Position numbers and translations under genes: made by a program
Source: Bacteroidaceae bacterium
Lineage (GTDB): Bacteria; Bacteroidota; Bacteroidia; Bacteroidales; Barnesiellaceae_A
Assembly: GCA_017481745.1 (NCBI GenBank)
Contig: JAFUOV010000024.1
Span: 17,257-81,256 of the forward strand
Direction of reading: 5' to 3'
Length of the DNA stretch: 64,000 nucleotides
In this document: one piece after another, positions 44,648-55,006 of the stretch
Layout of the letters: each line of letters opens with the position of its first letter
How positions within the stretch are numbered: position 1 is the stretch's first letter
The notes under the pieces: generated by a model
Seen by the model: the letters and a program-made list of their open reading frames with translations, nothing else
Database searches by the model: none
Told to the model about the DNA's origin: nothing

Positions 44648-45994
44648 ATGAATAGAATAGCAAAACATATATGGGCGACGTTGCTGTTGTTGGTGGTGGC
44701 ACTGCCTACTGTGGCGCAGCGTTTCTCGGTGCAGGGTGGCGATGGCTTGTATAGTACCTACATCGAAGATTATCGCTCGACCGATGGCATAAACGCTGTG
44801 ATTGTGGTGTATGGCACTGCCGACAAGGTGTTGCGATTTGATGCACCTTCTGCCGAGCCTATTACTTGGTATACTTACGACGATGTAGTAAACCCATTGC
44901 CAGCCACGCAAGTCAACCATTACTCTACCACACCGCTTTCTCGCACCGAGTGCGGATATGTAGTGATGCATGGCGACCATCCATACTATCTTTATGTGGT
45001 CGACTACATAAAGCATCCCTTGGTATTGTCGAGTGTGAGTGTGCAAGAGGGTGCAGCGATGTGTGATGTTGTTACGCTCGATATAGAGGGTAGTGGCAAG
45101 GAGATGACATATTATGCCTTCAACAATATGTATCCCTATAAGATAGAGCGTGATATTGTTATCTCATACAATACCCTGCAATGGAACGAGGAGGCTCTCG
45201 CTTACGACGAAGTGCCGACGGAAACAACGCTCAAGCAATTCTCTTCGACCTATCCCGTAACGGCTCCGTTGTGCAATACAACTTTTGCCGTTACCGGCGA
45301 CCGTTTCTTGGAGGAGTGGGGCATGACACAAGAAGTTGTTACCGATGAGTTTATAACCGTAGCTGTCGAGGCGCAAGCCAAGGCCAATCAGATATACCGT
45401 GAGGCAGAGAATGAGTTGGATCGTCATCCCGAAGACTTGGGTGGCTCGGCTCCTGTTGAGATAGAGTTTAACGCCTATTACACCGATGCAGTTACGCACG
45501 TCGAGTGGCAATTTGCTACCGATGCCCATTTCAATGATGTAACGCATCGCTACAACGACGATGTCTTGCGCTATACTTTCCGCGAAGATGGTACTGTTTA
45601 TGTGCGCCTTACCGTATCGAGTTACGACGAGACTTGCATATATGAGTGCGAGCCGTTGGTAGTGAACATTGGTACTTCGAGCCTTGAAATACCCAATGCC
45701 TTCTCGCCCGGTACGATTGACGGCAAAAACGACGAGTGGCGCGTGGCTTTTAAGTCGATTGTCGAGTTCCGTTGCTGGATTTTCAACAAACAGGGTGTGC
45801 AGCTCTATTACAGCGAAAATCCCGGCGAAGGGTGGGACGGTACACATGGCGGTCGATTGGTTGCTCCCGGTGCATACTATTATGTGATAGAGGCGCGTGG
45901 TGCCGATGATGTCATATACAAGCGCAGCGGACATATCAATCTGATGCACTCGCGCAAAAATCGCACAGCTACCGATGGTAAAGAACAACAATAG
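44648..45994 (+). CDS. Secreted protein with gliding-motility/CHU_C C-terminal domain
   Basis: 448 residues. Signal peptide IWATLLLLVVALPTVAQ. Middle part beta-rich with PKD-like text. The last ~95 residues are the CHU_C/type B sorting domain: IPNAFSPGTIDGKNDEW, RCWIFNKQGVQLYY, GWDGTHGGRLVAPGAYYYV and KRSGHINLM. In gliding Bacteroidota this end directs type IX secretion; no secretion genes are in this window, so here it may be surface display by other means or a relic. First of three plus-strand genes. Confidence 0.88.
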   Translation: MNRIAKHIWATLLLLVVALPTVAQRFSVQGGDGLYSTYIEDYRSTDGINAVIVVYGTADKVLRFDAPSAEPITWYTYDDVVNPLPATQVNHYSTTPLSRTECGYVVMHGDHPYYLYVVDYIKHPLVLSSVSVQEGAAMCDVVTLDIEGSGKEMTYYAFNNMYPYKIERDIVISYNTLQWNEEALAYDEVPTETTLKQFSSTYPVTAPLCNTTFAVTGDRFLEEWGMTQEVVTDEFITVAVEAQAKANQIYREAENELDRHPEDLGGSAPVEIEFNAYYTDAVTHVEWQFATDAHFNDVTHRYNDDVLRYTFREDGTVYVRLTVSSYDETCIYECEPLVVNIGTSSLEIPNAFSPGTIDGKNDEWRVAFKSIVEFRCWIFNKQGVQLYYSENPGEGWDGTHGGRLVAPGAYYYVIEARGADDVIYKRSGHINLMHSRKNRTATDGKEQQ

Positions 45995-46020
45995 AACATA
46001 TTTCGATAGGTTTGAGAAAG

Positions 46021-46977
46021 ATGAAAAGCTTTATTCTGAACATTTTGGCACTTGTATCCCTCGCAACATTGTTAGTTGTCGAGCCTGCCATGGCGCGTGA
46101 TACCCAACAGAGTGGATTTAACGAGGTTTATTGCACACCGCAAGTCCCTGCCAAAACAACATTTGCCGGTAAGGAGATAGACCTTACTCGCTACGATATG
46201 TATGAGCGTTATGAGCGTGAGTTGACAACCGCTTGCTATATGCACAGCACAACGATGTTGACCCTCAAACGTGCCAACCGCTATCTGCCCGTTATTGTAC
46301 CCATTCTCAAGCAACAATCTATACCCCTCGATTTCATCTACTTGGCAGCTATCGAGAGTGCCTTCAATCCACTTGCCTATTCGCCGGCAAAGGCTGCCGG
46401 AATATGGCAGTTTATGGCTTCTACTGCGCGCGAATATGGTCTTGAAGTGAACGAAGATATCGACGAGAGGTACAATGTCGAGAAGGCTACGGTTGCCGCA
46501 TGCAAGTATCTGCGCAATGCCTACAAGAAGTATGGCAGTTGGGTCAATGCTGCCGCTGCATACAATGCGGGTACCAAACGCATCACTGCCGAGTTGGAGC
46601 GTCAAGATGTCGACGAAGCCTTCGACTTGCATCTTGTGCAAGAGACAAGCCGATATGTTTTCCGTATATTGGCTACCAAAGAGGTGTTTTCGTCGCCACA
46701 GAAATATGGTTTTCATCTGACCGAAAAACAGCTATATCAACCCATAGAAACCCATACGGTAGAGGTAGATACTACCATTACCAACCTCGCCACATGGGCG
46801 CAGGAACAAGGTATAACCTATCGCGAGCTCAAAGAGTTCAACCCTTGGTTGCGTAGCCGCAAGTTGCCCAACAAGAGTGGCAAAAAGTATAAAATATTAA
46901 TTCCTGTAAAAGCAGATATGTACTATACCGACAAGCGCCGATATAAGACATACGACAGAAACTGGATTGTTGAATAA
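46021..46977 (+). CDS. MltD-like membrane-bound lytic transglycosylase
   Basis: 318 residues from ATG 46021 (a TTG nine bases upstream is possible). Signal peptide ILNILALVSLATLLVVEPAMA. Catalytic Glu112 in FIYLAAIESAFNPLAYSPA, then AGIWQFMASTAREYGL and AAAAYNAGTKRI, the lysozyme-like fold of family-1 transglycosylases. The C-terminal ~70 residues are LysM-like (ITYRELKEFNPWLRSRKLP). Cleaves peptidoglycan to 1,6-anhydro products. Ends 18 bases before uvrA. Confidence 0.92.
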   Translation: MKSFILNILALVSLATLLVVEPAMARDTQQSGFNEVYCTPQVPAKTTFAGKEIDLTRYDMYERYERELTTACYMHSTTMLTLKRANRYLPVIVPILKQQSIPLDFIYLAAIESAFNPLAYSPAKAAGIWQFMASTAREYGLEVNEDIDERYNVEKATVAACKYLRNAYKKYGSWVNAAAAYNAGTKRITAELERQDVDEAFDLHLVQETSRYVFRILATKEVFSSPQKYGFHLTEKQLYQPIETHTVEVDTTITNLATWAQEQGITYRELKEFNPWLRSRKLPNKSGKKYKILIPVKADMYYTDKRRYKTYDRNWIVE

Positions 46978-46995
46978 TAGCACTGCTACAAGGTA

Positions 46996-49848
46996 ATGAA
47001 GAGTATCGAAGAAGACAAAATAGAGGTGTATGGTGCGCGTGTGCACAACCTCAAAAATATTGATGTTACCATCCCGCGTAATTCACTCACCGTTATTACC
47101 GGTTTGAGTGGCAGTGGCAAGTCGTCGTTGGCTTTCGATACGATTTTTGCCGAGGGGCAACGTCGCTATATCGAAACCTTCTCGGCGTATGCGCGTAATA
47201 TGTTGGGAAACTTGGAACGCCCCGATGTCGACAAGATAACGGGATTGAGCCCTGTTATTTCTATCGAACAAAAGACAACCAATCGCAATCCGCGCTCTAC
47301 CGTAGGTACTACTACCGAGGTTTATGATTTCCTGCGTTTGCTCTTTGCCCGCGCCGGCGAAGCCTATTCGCACCTCTCGGGCGAGAAGATGATTAAATAT
47401 ACCGAGGAGCAAATTCTCGATCTTGTTATTTCGCAGTACGAAGGTCGCAAGACCTACATCCTCGCGCCACTTGTGCGCAACCGCAAGGGACATTACAAAG
47501 AACTCTTCGAGCAGATGCGACGTAAAGGCTTCCTGACCGTACGTGTCGATGGTGAGCTATGCGAGATATTGCAGGGCATGAAACTCGACCGCTATAAAAA
47601 TCATAATGTAGAGTTGGTGGTCGATAGGTTGATAGTTTCTGCCAAGGATCGTGAGCGAGTGAAGAATAGTGTTCGCACTGCCATGAAGCAGGGCGACGGA
47701 CTTATTATGATACTCGATGCTGCTACCAACGAGTTACGCCATTACAGCCGCGCCATGATGGATCCTGTAACGGGGCTGTCGTATAGCGAGCCCGCGCCGC
47801 ATACTTTCTCGTTCAACTCGCCATTGGGTGCATGTCCTCGTTGCAAAGGCTTGGGTTACATCAATGTTATCGACCGAGATAAGCTCATGCCCGATATGAC
47901 CAAGTCGATATATGCCGGTGGTATTGAGGCGCTTGGAAAGTATAAACGTTCACTCATCTTTGGACAGATTGAGGCTATCTGCGAGCGACATGGTTTTTCG
48001 CTCAAAACACCGCTCGACGAGTTGTCGGAGGAAGCACTCGACGAAATACTCAATGGTAGCGACGAGCGCTTGGTGCTCAAAGACGATCCCGAAGGCTATT
48101 CCGATTACTTCCTCACTTTCGATGGCTTGGTCAAGTATATCGAAATGCAACAACAGAGTGAAGCCTCTGCCACAGCACAAAAGTGGGCTGGACAATTTGT
48201 TTCGGTGGTAACGTGTCCCGAGTGTCATGGACAACGTCTTAATATCGAGGCATTACACTACAAGATTGCCGGGAAAAATATAGCCGACTTGGCTGCCATG
48301 GATATTGCCGACCTTGCACAATGGGTAGATAATGTTGAGCAGTATCTCAACGAGCAACAACGACAGATTGCAACCGAAATTCTGAAAGAGATACGCAACC
48401 GCCTCAACTTCTTGATGCGTGTAGGGCTTGATTATCTCAACCTCAATCGTGGTTCGGCTACATTGTCGGGCGGAGAGAGTCAGCGTATACGATTGGCTAC
48501 ACAGATAGGCTCTCAACTTGTCAATGTGTTGTATATACTCGACGAGCCGAGTATCGGATTGCATCAGCGCGACAATGTGCGCCTCATAAAGTCGCTCAAG
48601 GAGTTGCGCGACATAGGAAATACCGTTATCGTGGTAGAACACGACAAGGATATGATGCTTGAGTCGGACTACCTGATAGACCTCGGTCCCAAAGCAGGAC
48701 GTCTGGGTGGTAATGTGGTATTTGCCGGAACGCCTGCCGAGATGATGCAGAGCAATACGCTCACAGCCGAGTATTTGCGACCCGATAGTGATATAAAAAT
48801 AGCTGTACCAACTACTCGTCGCCCGGGTAACGGTAAGATGCTCACGCTACGCGGTGCTACCGGCAACAACCTTAAAGACGTTACCGTATCGCTACCGTTG
48901 GGATGTTTTATATGTGTTACCGGTGTGTCGGGTAGTGGCAAGTCTACACTTATCAATTCGACGTTGCAACCCATTCTCAATCAACGTTTCTATCGCTCAC
49001 TGCAAGACCCATTGCCCTACAAGAGTATTGAGGGCTTGGAGTATATAGATAAGGTAGTTACCGTAGACCAGTCGCCGTTGGGTCGCACACCGCGTTCCAA
49101 TCCTGCTACTTATACCGGTGTCTTTTCCGATATTCGCAACCTCTTTGTAGAGTCGCCAGAGGCAAAAATTCGTGGTTATAAACCCGGTCGCTTCTCTTTC
49201 AATGTGTCGGGCGGTCGTTGTGAGGCTTGTGGCGGTAATGGCTATAAAACCATTGGTATGAACTTCCTGCCCGATGTCTATGTGCCTTGCGAGGTGTGCC
49301 ATGGCAAACGCTACAACCGCGAGACACTCGAGGTGCGATTTAAAGGAAAGTCTATTGCCGATGTGTTGGATATGACAATCAATCAGGCTGTCGAGTTCTT
49401 CGAGAATATCCCCTCGGTGCTCAACAAAATCAAGGTGTTGCAAGACGTAGGCTTGGGTTATATCAAGCTCGGACAGCCTTCGACAACGCTATCGGGTGGC
49501 GAGAGCCAGCGTGTAAAACTCGCTACCGAGCTTGCCAAGCGCGATACCGGCAAGACGATGTATATACTCGATGAGCCTACTACCGGATTGCATTTTGAAG
49601 ACATTCGCGTATTGCTCGGTGTGCTCAATCGCCTCACCGACAAAGGCAATACCGTCGTGGTGATAGAGCACAACATGGACGTGATAAAGTGTGCCGATTA
49701 TATTGTCGATATAGGTCCTGAAGGAGGTCGTGCCGGTGGCGAAATAATGGCTTGTGGTACACCCGAGCAGATATGTAAGCAAGAAACCTACACGACACAA
49801 TACCTGCGCAACGAGCTTTATCCCGAGACCTCTTCGTCGGCTCAATAA
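46996..49848 (+). CDS. uvrA: Excinuclease ABC subunit A
   Basis: 950-residue DNA-damage recognition ATPase of nucleotide excision repair. Two ABC cassettes: Walker [14 protein letters not shown] (about 36-48) and [12 protein letters not shown] (about 640), with signature [16 protein letters not shown] and [16 protein letters not shown]. Zinc-finger cysteines in [28 protein letters not shown] and [10 protein letters not shown]. Length is normal. Third gene of the operon; also likely to have separate control, not visible. Confidence 0.98.
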   Translation: MKSIEEDKIEVYGARVHNLKNIDVTIPRNSLTVITGLSGSGKSSLAFDTIFAEGQRRYIETFSAYARNMLGNLERPDVDKITGLSPVISIEQKTTNRNPRSTVGTTTEVYDFLRLLFARAGEAYSHLSGEKMIKYTEEQILDLVISQYEGRKTYILAPLVRNRKGHYKELFEQMRRKGFLTVRVDGELCEILQGMKLDRYKNHNVELVVDRLIVSAKDRERVKNSVRTAMKQGDGLIMILDAATNELRHYSRAMMDPVTGLSYSEPAPHTFSFNSPLGACPRCKGLGYINVIDRDKLMPDMTKSIYAGGIEALGKYKRSLIFGQIEAICERHGFSLKTPLDELSEEALDEILNGSDERLVLKDDPEGYSDYFLTFDGLVKYIEMQQQSEASATAQKWAGQFVSVVTCPECHGQRLNIEALHYKIAGKNIADLAAMDIADLAQWVDNVEQYLNEQQRQIATEILKEIRNRLNFLMRVGLDYLNLNRGSATLSGGESQRIRLATQIGSQLVNVLYILDEPSIGLHQRDNVRLIKSLKELRDIGNTVIVVEHDKDMMLESDYLIDLGPKAGRLGGNVVFAGTPAEMMQSNTLTAEYLRPDSDIKIAVPTTRRPGNGKMLTLRGATGNNLKDVTVSLPLGCFICVTGVSGSGKSTLINSTLQPILNQRFYRSLQDPLPYKSIEGLEYIDKVVTVDQSPLGRTPRSNPATYTGVFSDIRNLFVESPEAKIRGYKPGRFSFNVSGGRCEACGGNGYKTIGMNFLPDVYVPCEVCHGKRYNRETLEVRFKGKSIADVLDMTINQAVEFFENIPSVLNKIKVLQDVGLGYIKLGQPSTTLSGGESQRVKLATELAKRDTGKTMYILDEPTTGLHFEDIRVLLGVLNRLTDKGNTVVVIEHNMDVIKCADYIVDIGPEGGRAGGEIMACGTPEQICKQETYTTQYLRNELYPETSSSAQ

Positions 49849-49863
49849 AAACATTCTATCGCA

Positions 49864-50544
49864 TTACCACACAAAGGGTAGCAGTCGCCAACGAACCTTT
49901 TGGCAATACTCGTCATACCCATTCAATTCCTTGTGCAAGAGTTTCTCTTCGTCGAGGATGCGAATAACGATAAGAGGTATATAAAATGCTATAATCGCCA
50001 ACGACCACCAAGAGCCCAGCACAAGCGGCATTGCTACGAACATTATCAATGTGGCAATATACATAGGGTGTCTTACAATGCCATACAATCCGGTACTGAT
50101 GACACTCTGTTCGCTCTCTACCTTCACTATGCGCGACAGCCACACATTCTCGCGTAGTACCTCGGCATATAGTGCATATCCTATCAAGAAAAACAGGGTA
50201 GCTGTGTGGACTACTGCATGGCTCATGTGCGACCAACCCAAGCGATAGTCGAGTCCTGCAACAACAAATCCTATGATAAATATCAATCCCGAAAAGCGTA
50301 TCACGCCTTGCTGGCTGCCACGCTCCTCCTTTGCATCAAGACGTCGTTGCAACAACTCGGGCGACTTGACAAGCATGATGCATCCCAGCACAATCATAGG
50401 TATAAACAGTGCGCCCATCAATAGCCATGCACCGCGATAATATATTGTGCCGGCAGCAGGAAATAGCAGCAGTGATAAGGCAATAAACCCCATCACACAC
50501 TTGCCAAGAGCCGCAAATAATAGTTTTGTCCTTCCTCTGTTCAT
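49864..50544 (-). CDS. Isoprenylcysteine carboxyl methyltransferase-like membrane protein
   Basis: 226 residues from ATG 50544; seven upstream codons are leader-like. About five hydrophobic segments. The C-terminal ICMT/PEMT-type core GLYGIVRHPMYIATLIMFVAMP and IRILDEEKLLHKELNGYDEY contain the His-Pro and Glu-Glu residues that bind SAM in the family. Bacterial members methylate unknown, probably lipid or small-molecule, targets. Its promoter lies inside the ppdK terminator. Confidence 0.88.
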   Translation of the reverse strand: MNRGRTKLLFAALGKCVMGFIALSLLLFPAAGTIYYRGAWLLMGALFIPMIVLGCIMLVKSPELLQRRLDAKEERGSQQGVIRFSGLIFIIGFVVAGLDYRLGWSHMSHAVVHTATLFFLIGYALYAEVLRENVWLSRIVKVESEQSVISTGLYGIVRHPMYIATLIMFVAMPLVLGSWWSLAIIAFYIPLIVIRILDEEKLLHKELNGYDEYCQKVRWRLLPFVW

Positions 50545-50562
50545 AGGTATATTTTTACAATA

Positions 50563-50594
50563 CAAAGGTAGTTAATGGAAAGAATAAAACCAAA
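50563..50594 (-). promoter_or_regulatory. Promoter of the ICMT-like gene
   Basis: Minus strand: TTTG (50591-50594), 20 nt, TACCTTTG (50563-50570): full consensus, with the -33 abutting the terminator stem of ppdK. Confidence 0.75.
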
Positions 50595-50627
50595 AAAACC
50601 GAGCGCCCGTTGTGAGCGCTCGGTTTT
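50595..50627 (-). terminator. Terminator of ppdK
   Basis: AAAACCGAGCGC pairs perfectly with GCGCTCGGTTTT (12 bp, 9-nt loop); on the minus strand a T7 run follows the stem. Confidence 0.92.
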
Positions 50628-50651
50628 GCTTTATTGTGTAAGAACTATTTC

Positions 50652-53366
50652 TTATGCTTCGATAGCAGCCTGTGCAGCAGCTACGCGAGCGATGGGCACG
50701 CGGAAGGGCGAGCAAGATACATAGTTCATACCGAGGTTTGCACAGAATTTAACCGATGAAGGCTCACCACCGTGCTCACCGCAGATACCAACTTTCAATT
50801 CGGGTTTGGTAGCGCGACCTTTCTCAACACCCATCTTCACGAGTTGACCTACACCTTGTTGGTCGAGAACGGCAAATGGATCGGTCTTGATGATACCGAG
50901 CTCTTTGTAAACTTTCAAGAACTTGCCGGCATCGTCGCGAGAGTAACCAAATGTCATCTGAGTCAAGTCGTTAGTACCGAACGAGAAGAAGTCGGCAACT
51001 TCGGCAATTTGGTCGGCAGTTACAGCAGCACGAGGAACTTCAATCATAGTACCTACCTTGTAAGCTACTGTTTCACCACGCTCGGCAAATACCTCTTGTG
51101 CTACGCGGTGGATGATACCGGCTTGCATGCGCAACTCGGTTACCATACCTACAAGGGGAACCATGATTTCGGGGTGAACGTCTATACCTTTAGCCTTCAC
51201 GTTGAGGGCAGCCTCGATGATAGCGCGAGCTTGCATCTCGGTGATTTCGGGGTATGTGTTACCAAGACGGCAACCGCGATGACCGAGCATGGGGTTGAAC
51301 TCTTCGAGTGCATCGCAAGCGAGTTTTACATCGTCGAGAGTGATGCCCATTTCGTCGGCAAGCTCTTTCATAGTTGCTGTTTGGTGGGGTACGAACTCGT
51401 GTAGAGGAGGATCGAGCAAGCGGATAGTTACACCGTAGCCGTCCATAGCCTCGAAGATACCCTCAAAGTCGCCACGTTGCATGGGGAGCAATTTGGCGAG
51501 AGCGCGACGACGACCTTCCTCGTCTTTCGAGAGAATCATTTCGCGCATTGCTTTGATACGGTCGCCTTCAAAGAACATGTGCTCTGTACGGCAAAGACCG
51601 ATACCTTTTGCACCGAAGTCGCGTGCTACCTTGGCATCGCGGGGTGAGTCGGCGTTGGTACGAACATCGGCTTTAGTGTATTTCTCGCAGAGGTTCATGA
51701 TAGCACCGAAGTCGCCGCTCAAGTCGGGCATACGAGTGGGAATTTGACCATCGTATACATCACCGGTAGAACCGTTGAGCGAAATCCAATCACCTTCTTT
51801 GTATGTCTTACCACCGATTTCTACGGTGCGAGCTTTGTAGTCAACTTTTATTTCACCGGCACCCGATACGCAGCATTTACCCATACCACGAGCCACAACG
51901 GCAGCGTGTGATGTCATACCACCACGAGCGGTGAGGATACCTTCGGCTACGCTCATACCGCGCAAGTCTTCGGGCGATGTTTCGATACGCACCATAACGA
52001 CTTTTTTGCGGTTCTCGTGCCATGCCTCTGCATCGTCGGCGTGGAATACGATTTGACCTACGGCAGCACCCGGTGATGCGGGAAGACCTTTGGTAATAAC
52101 TTTGGCGCTCTTAACGGCTGCAGCATCAAATACGGGGTGCAACAACTCATCGAGTTTGTCTGCCTCCATACGACGGAGCACTGTCTTCTCGTCGATGATA
52201 CCGGCACGGTGCATATCCATAGCGATTTTTACCATCGCTGCACCGGTGCGTTTACCGTTACGAGTTTGCAACAACCACAATTTACCATCTTGGATAGTAA
52301 ACTCAAGGTCTTGCATATCTTTGAAGTAGTCTTCGAGTTTTTGTTGAGTTTCGATAAGGTCTTTAGCGCAAGCGGGCATAGCCTCTTCGAGTGAAGGATA
52401 TTTAGCAGCACGCTCTTCTTCGCTGATGCCTTGCAATTTTGCCCAACGACGTGAACCCTCGGTAGTGATTTGTTGAGGTGTGCGGATACCGGCAACAACG
52501 TCCTCACCTTGAGCATTGATCAAATACTCACCGTTGAAGATGTCTTCACCTGTTGCGGCATCGCGAGTGAAGGCAACACCTGTTGCCGATGTATCACCCA
52601 TGTTACCAAATACCATGGCTTGTACGTTTACGGCTGTACCCCATTCTTCGGGGATTTGGTTCATGCGACGATAGAGAATAGCACGCTCGTTCATCCAGCT
52701 ATCGAATACAGCGCAGATAGCACCCCACAATTGTTCCCAAGGACAGTCGGGGAAGTCTTTGCCTGTGCGCTCTTTTACAGCTGCCTTGAAGAGTTTTACA
52801 AGATTTTTGAGGTCTTCTACATCAAGTTCTGTATCGAGTTTTACGCCTTTCTCTTCTTTTACTTTATCCATTACCTCCTCGAAGGGGTCGATGTCGTCTT
52901 TGCTTTGGGGTTTCATGCCCAATACTACGTCACCATACATTTGTACGAAACGACGGTATGAGTCCCATGCAAAACGAGCGTTACCCGACTTGCGTGCCAA
53001 TGCTTCTACTGCACTGTCGTTCATACCCAAGTTCAATACTGTATCCATCATACCGGGCATTGATACACGTGCACCCGAACGAACCGATACCAAGAGGGGG
53101 TTTGTTTCATCGCCAAATGTTGTGCCGGTGAGGCTTTCTACGTGTTTGATTGCAGCATGCACGTCTGCATCAAGCAATTTTACTACTGCTTCTTTACCTT
53201 GTTGATTGTACTCTGTACATACTTCGGTTGTAATGGTGAAACCCGGAGGTACAGGCACGCCGATGAGGTTCATCTCTGCCAAGTTAGCTCCTTTACCACC
53301 TAACAAATTTTTCATGTCGGCACGACCTTCTGCTTGTCCGTTACCGAATGTGTAAACTCTTTTCAT
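50652..53366 (-). CDS. ppdK: Pyruvate, phosphate dikinase
   Basis: 904 residues from ATG 53366 (MKRVYTFGNGQAEGRAD); a TTG six bases upstream is less likely. Reversible conversion of pyruvate, ATP and Pi to PEP, AMP and PPi, important in anaerobic PEP/pyruvate flux. ATP-grasp N-terminus (LLGGKGANLAEMNLIGVPVP), swivelling phospho-His in GGMTSHAAVVARGMG (about residue 455), and the PEP barrel with GTNDLTQMTFGYSRDD and GICGEHGG near the end. A TATCTTTG -7-like element lies at 53411-53418. Single gene. Confidence 0.97.
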   Translation of the reverse strand: MKRVYTFGNGQAEGRADMKNLLGGKGANLAEMNLIGVPVPPGFTITTEVCTEYNQQGKEAVVKLLDADVHAAIKHVESLTGTTFGDETNPLLVSVRSGARVSMPGMMDTVLNLGMNDSAVEALARKSGNARFAWDSYRRFVQMYGDVVLGMKPQSKDDIDPFEEVMDKVKEEKGVKLDTELDVEDLKNLVKLFKAAVKERTGKDFPDCPWEQLWGAICAVFDSWMNERAILYRRMNQIPEEWGTAVNVQAMVFGNMGDTSATGVAFTRDAATGEDIFNGEYLINAQGEDVVAGIRTPQQITTEGSRRWAKLQGISEEERAAKYPSLEEAMPACAKDLIETQQKLEDYFKDMQDLEFTIQDGKLWLLQTRNGKRTGAAMVKIAMDMHRAGIIDEKTVLRRMEADKLDELLHPVFDAAAVKSAKVITKGLPASPGAAVGQIVFHADDAEAWHENRKKVVMVRIETSPEDLRGMSVAEGILTARGGMTSHAAVVARGMGKCCVSGAGEIKVDYKARTVEIGGKTYKEGDWISLNGSTGDVYDGQIPTRMPDLSGDFGAIMNLCEKYTKADVRTNADSPRDAKVARDFGAKGIGLCRTEHMFFEGDRIKAMREMILSKDEEGRRRALAKLLPMQRGDFEGIFEAMDGYGVTIRLLDPPLHEFVPHQTATMKELADEMGITLDDVKLACDALEEFNPMLGHRGCRLGNTYPEITEMQARAIIEAALNVKAKGIDVHPEIMVPLVGMVTELRMQAGIIHRVAQEVFAERGETVAYKVGTMIEVPRAAVTADQIAEVADFFSFGTNDLTQMTFGYSRDDAGKFLKVYKELGIIKTDPFAVLDQQGVGQLVKMGVEKGRATKPELKVGICGEHGGEPSSVKFCANLGMNYVSCSPFRVPIARVAAAQAAIEA

Positions 53367-53512
53367 TTCCAAATATGTTTTAGTGTTGTTACTTTCTTAC
53401 AAATGACTTGCAAAGATAGTACAAATATTCATTTTTCATATAGTAGATTGCTATTATTTTTGCCTTTCTGTTATTTTTCTTGACCTATGTCGTCTATCTC
53501 GGAAATTATGAC

Positions 53513-53520
53513 TAACTTTG
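53513..53520 (+). promoter_or_regulatory. -7 promoter element before rlmD
   Basis: TAACTTTG, 35 bases before the proposed TTG start; no clear -33. Confidence 0.45.
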
Positions 53521-53554
53521 AGCGAATTTGTATTTACTAAAAAACTATATTCTT

Positions 53555-54967
53555 TTGGCACGCAAAAAACAACCTCTACCATTGGTAGAAAATATAGACA
53601 TTACAGCTGTCGCTGCAGAGGGTAAGGCTCTGTGTCGACTGGATGATAAAGTGATATTTGTTCCTTTTGCTGCTCCCGGCGATGTGGTCGATTTGCAAAT
53701 CATTCGCAAGAAACATAGCTATGCCGAGGCACGTATCGTTGCCATGCACAAGCCTTCGCCTTTGCGCGTCGAGCCTTTCTGTCCCCATTTCGGGGTGTGT
53801 GGCGGTTGTAAGTGGCAACACTTGCCCTACGACTATCAGATTGAGTGCAAGCAGCAACAGGTGGTCGATAACCTCACTCGTATAGGCAAGATTGAGTTGC
53901 CCGAGATTTCGCCCATCAAAGGTTCGGCAAAGACTCGTTGTTATCGCAACAAGTTGGAGTATACCTTTTCCAACCGTTCATGGCTCACGCCCGAGCAGAT
54001 GCAGCAGGAGGAGGTCTACACCGATCGCAATGCGTTGGGCTTCCACATTCCGGGCATGTTTGACAAGGTGCTCGACATCAAGCATTGCAGCCTTCAGGAC
54101 GACATATCCAATCGCATACGCCTCGATGTGCGTGCCTATGCCATTGAGCGTGGTATGACGTTCTTCGACTTGCGCTCGCAGGTGGGCTTGTTGCGCAATA
54201 TGATTGTGCGCACCGCTTCGACCGGCGAGATTATGCTCATTGTTGTTTTCCACGACAACGAGCCCGAGCAGATTGCCGATATGATGCAGCACATAGCTGA
54301 GCGCTTCCCCGAGATTACCTCTCTGTTGTATATTATCAACCAGAAAGCCAACGACACGATAACCGACCAAGAGGTGGTGTGCTATCGTGGTCGCGATTAT
54401 ATACTTGAGCAGATGGAGGAGTTGAAGTTTAAGGTGGGACCCAAGTCGTTCTATCAAACCAACTCGGAGCAGGCCTACGAGCTATACAAGGTGGCTCGTG
54501 AATTTGCCGGACTGACAGGCGACGAACTTGTGTACGACCTCTATACCGGTACGGGTACTATTGCCAACTTTGTGTCGCGACAAGCGCGTAGGGTAGTGGG
54601 TATCGAGTATGTACCCGAGGCGATAGAAGATGCCAAGCTCAACTCCGAGTTTAATGGTATCGACAACACCATCTTCTATGCCGGCGATATGAAGGACATC
54701 CTCACGACCGATTTTATCGAGGAGCATGGTCGTCCCGACGTAATCATTACCGACCCGCCACGTGCCGGTATGCACGACGATGTGATAGGGGTGATACGCT
54801 TTGCAGCCCCCGAGCGCATTGTATATGTGAGTTGCAACCCTGCCACACAGGCGCGCGACCTCTCGTTGCTCGACGATATGTATCGTGTAACACGAGTGCA
54901 ACCGGTCGATATGTTCCCGCATACACATCACGTCGAGAACGTTGTTTTGCTCGAAAAAAGAAAATAA
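53555..54967 (+). CDS. rlmD: 23S rRNA (uracil(1939)-C5)-methyltransferase RlmD
   Basis: 470 residues if started at TTG 53555 (MARKKQPLPLV...), the usual opening of the family in this phylum; an upstream in-frame TTG at 53528 would add nine poor residues. TRAM domain, then Fe-S cysteines (FCPHFGVCGGCKWQ and later CSLQDD), the SAM fold (VYDLYTGTGTIANF), and catalytic DPPRAGMH plus nucleophile Cys in YVSCNPATQARDL. Adds C5-methyl to U1939 of 23S rRNA. Followed by an MFS gene 39 bases later. Confidence 0.93.
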   Translation: MARKKQPLPLVENIDITAVAAEGKALCRLDDKVIFVPFAAPGDVVDLQIIRKKHSYAEARIVAMHKPSPLRVEPFCPHFGVCGGCKWQHLPYDYQIECKQQQVVDNLTRIGKIELPEISPIKGSAKTRCYRNKLEYTFSNRSWLTPEQMQQEEVYTDRNALGFHIPGMFDKVLDIKHCSLQDDISNRIRLDVRAYAIERGMTFFDLRSQVGLLRNMIVRTASTGEIMLIVVFHDNEPEQIADMMQHIAERFPEITSLLYIINQKANDTITDQEVVCYRGRDYILEQMEELKFKVGPKSFYQTNSEQAYELYKVAREFAGLTGDELVYDLYTGTGTIANFVSRQARRVVGIEYVPEAIEDAKLNSEFNGIDNTIFYAGDMKDILTTDFIEEHGRPDVIITDPPRAGMHDDVIGVIRFAAPERIVYVSCNPATQARDLSLLDDMYRVTRVQPVDMFPHTHHVENVVLLEKRK

Positions 54968-55006
54968 ATAAATCAAACAAATAATCAAACTAACAACAAT
55001 CAAACT

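Noticed and set aside
51481..53205. Several plus-strand ORFs of 80-210 residues opposite ppdK
   Set aside because: They are shadows of a strongly coding minus-strand gene, with Ser/Arg/Thr-rich reversed composition and no motifs.
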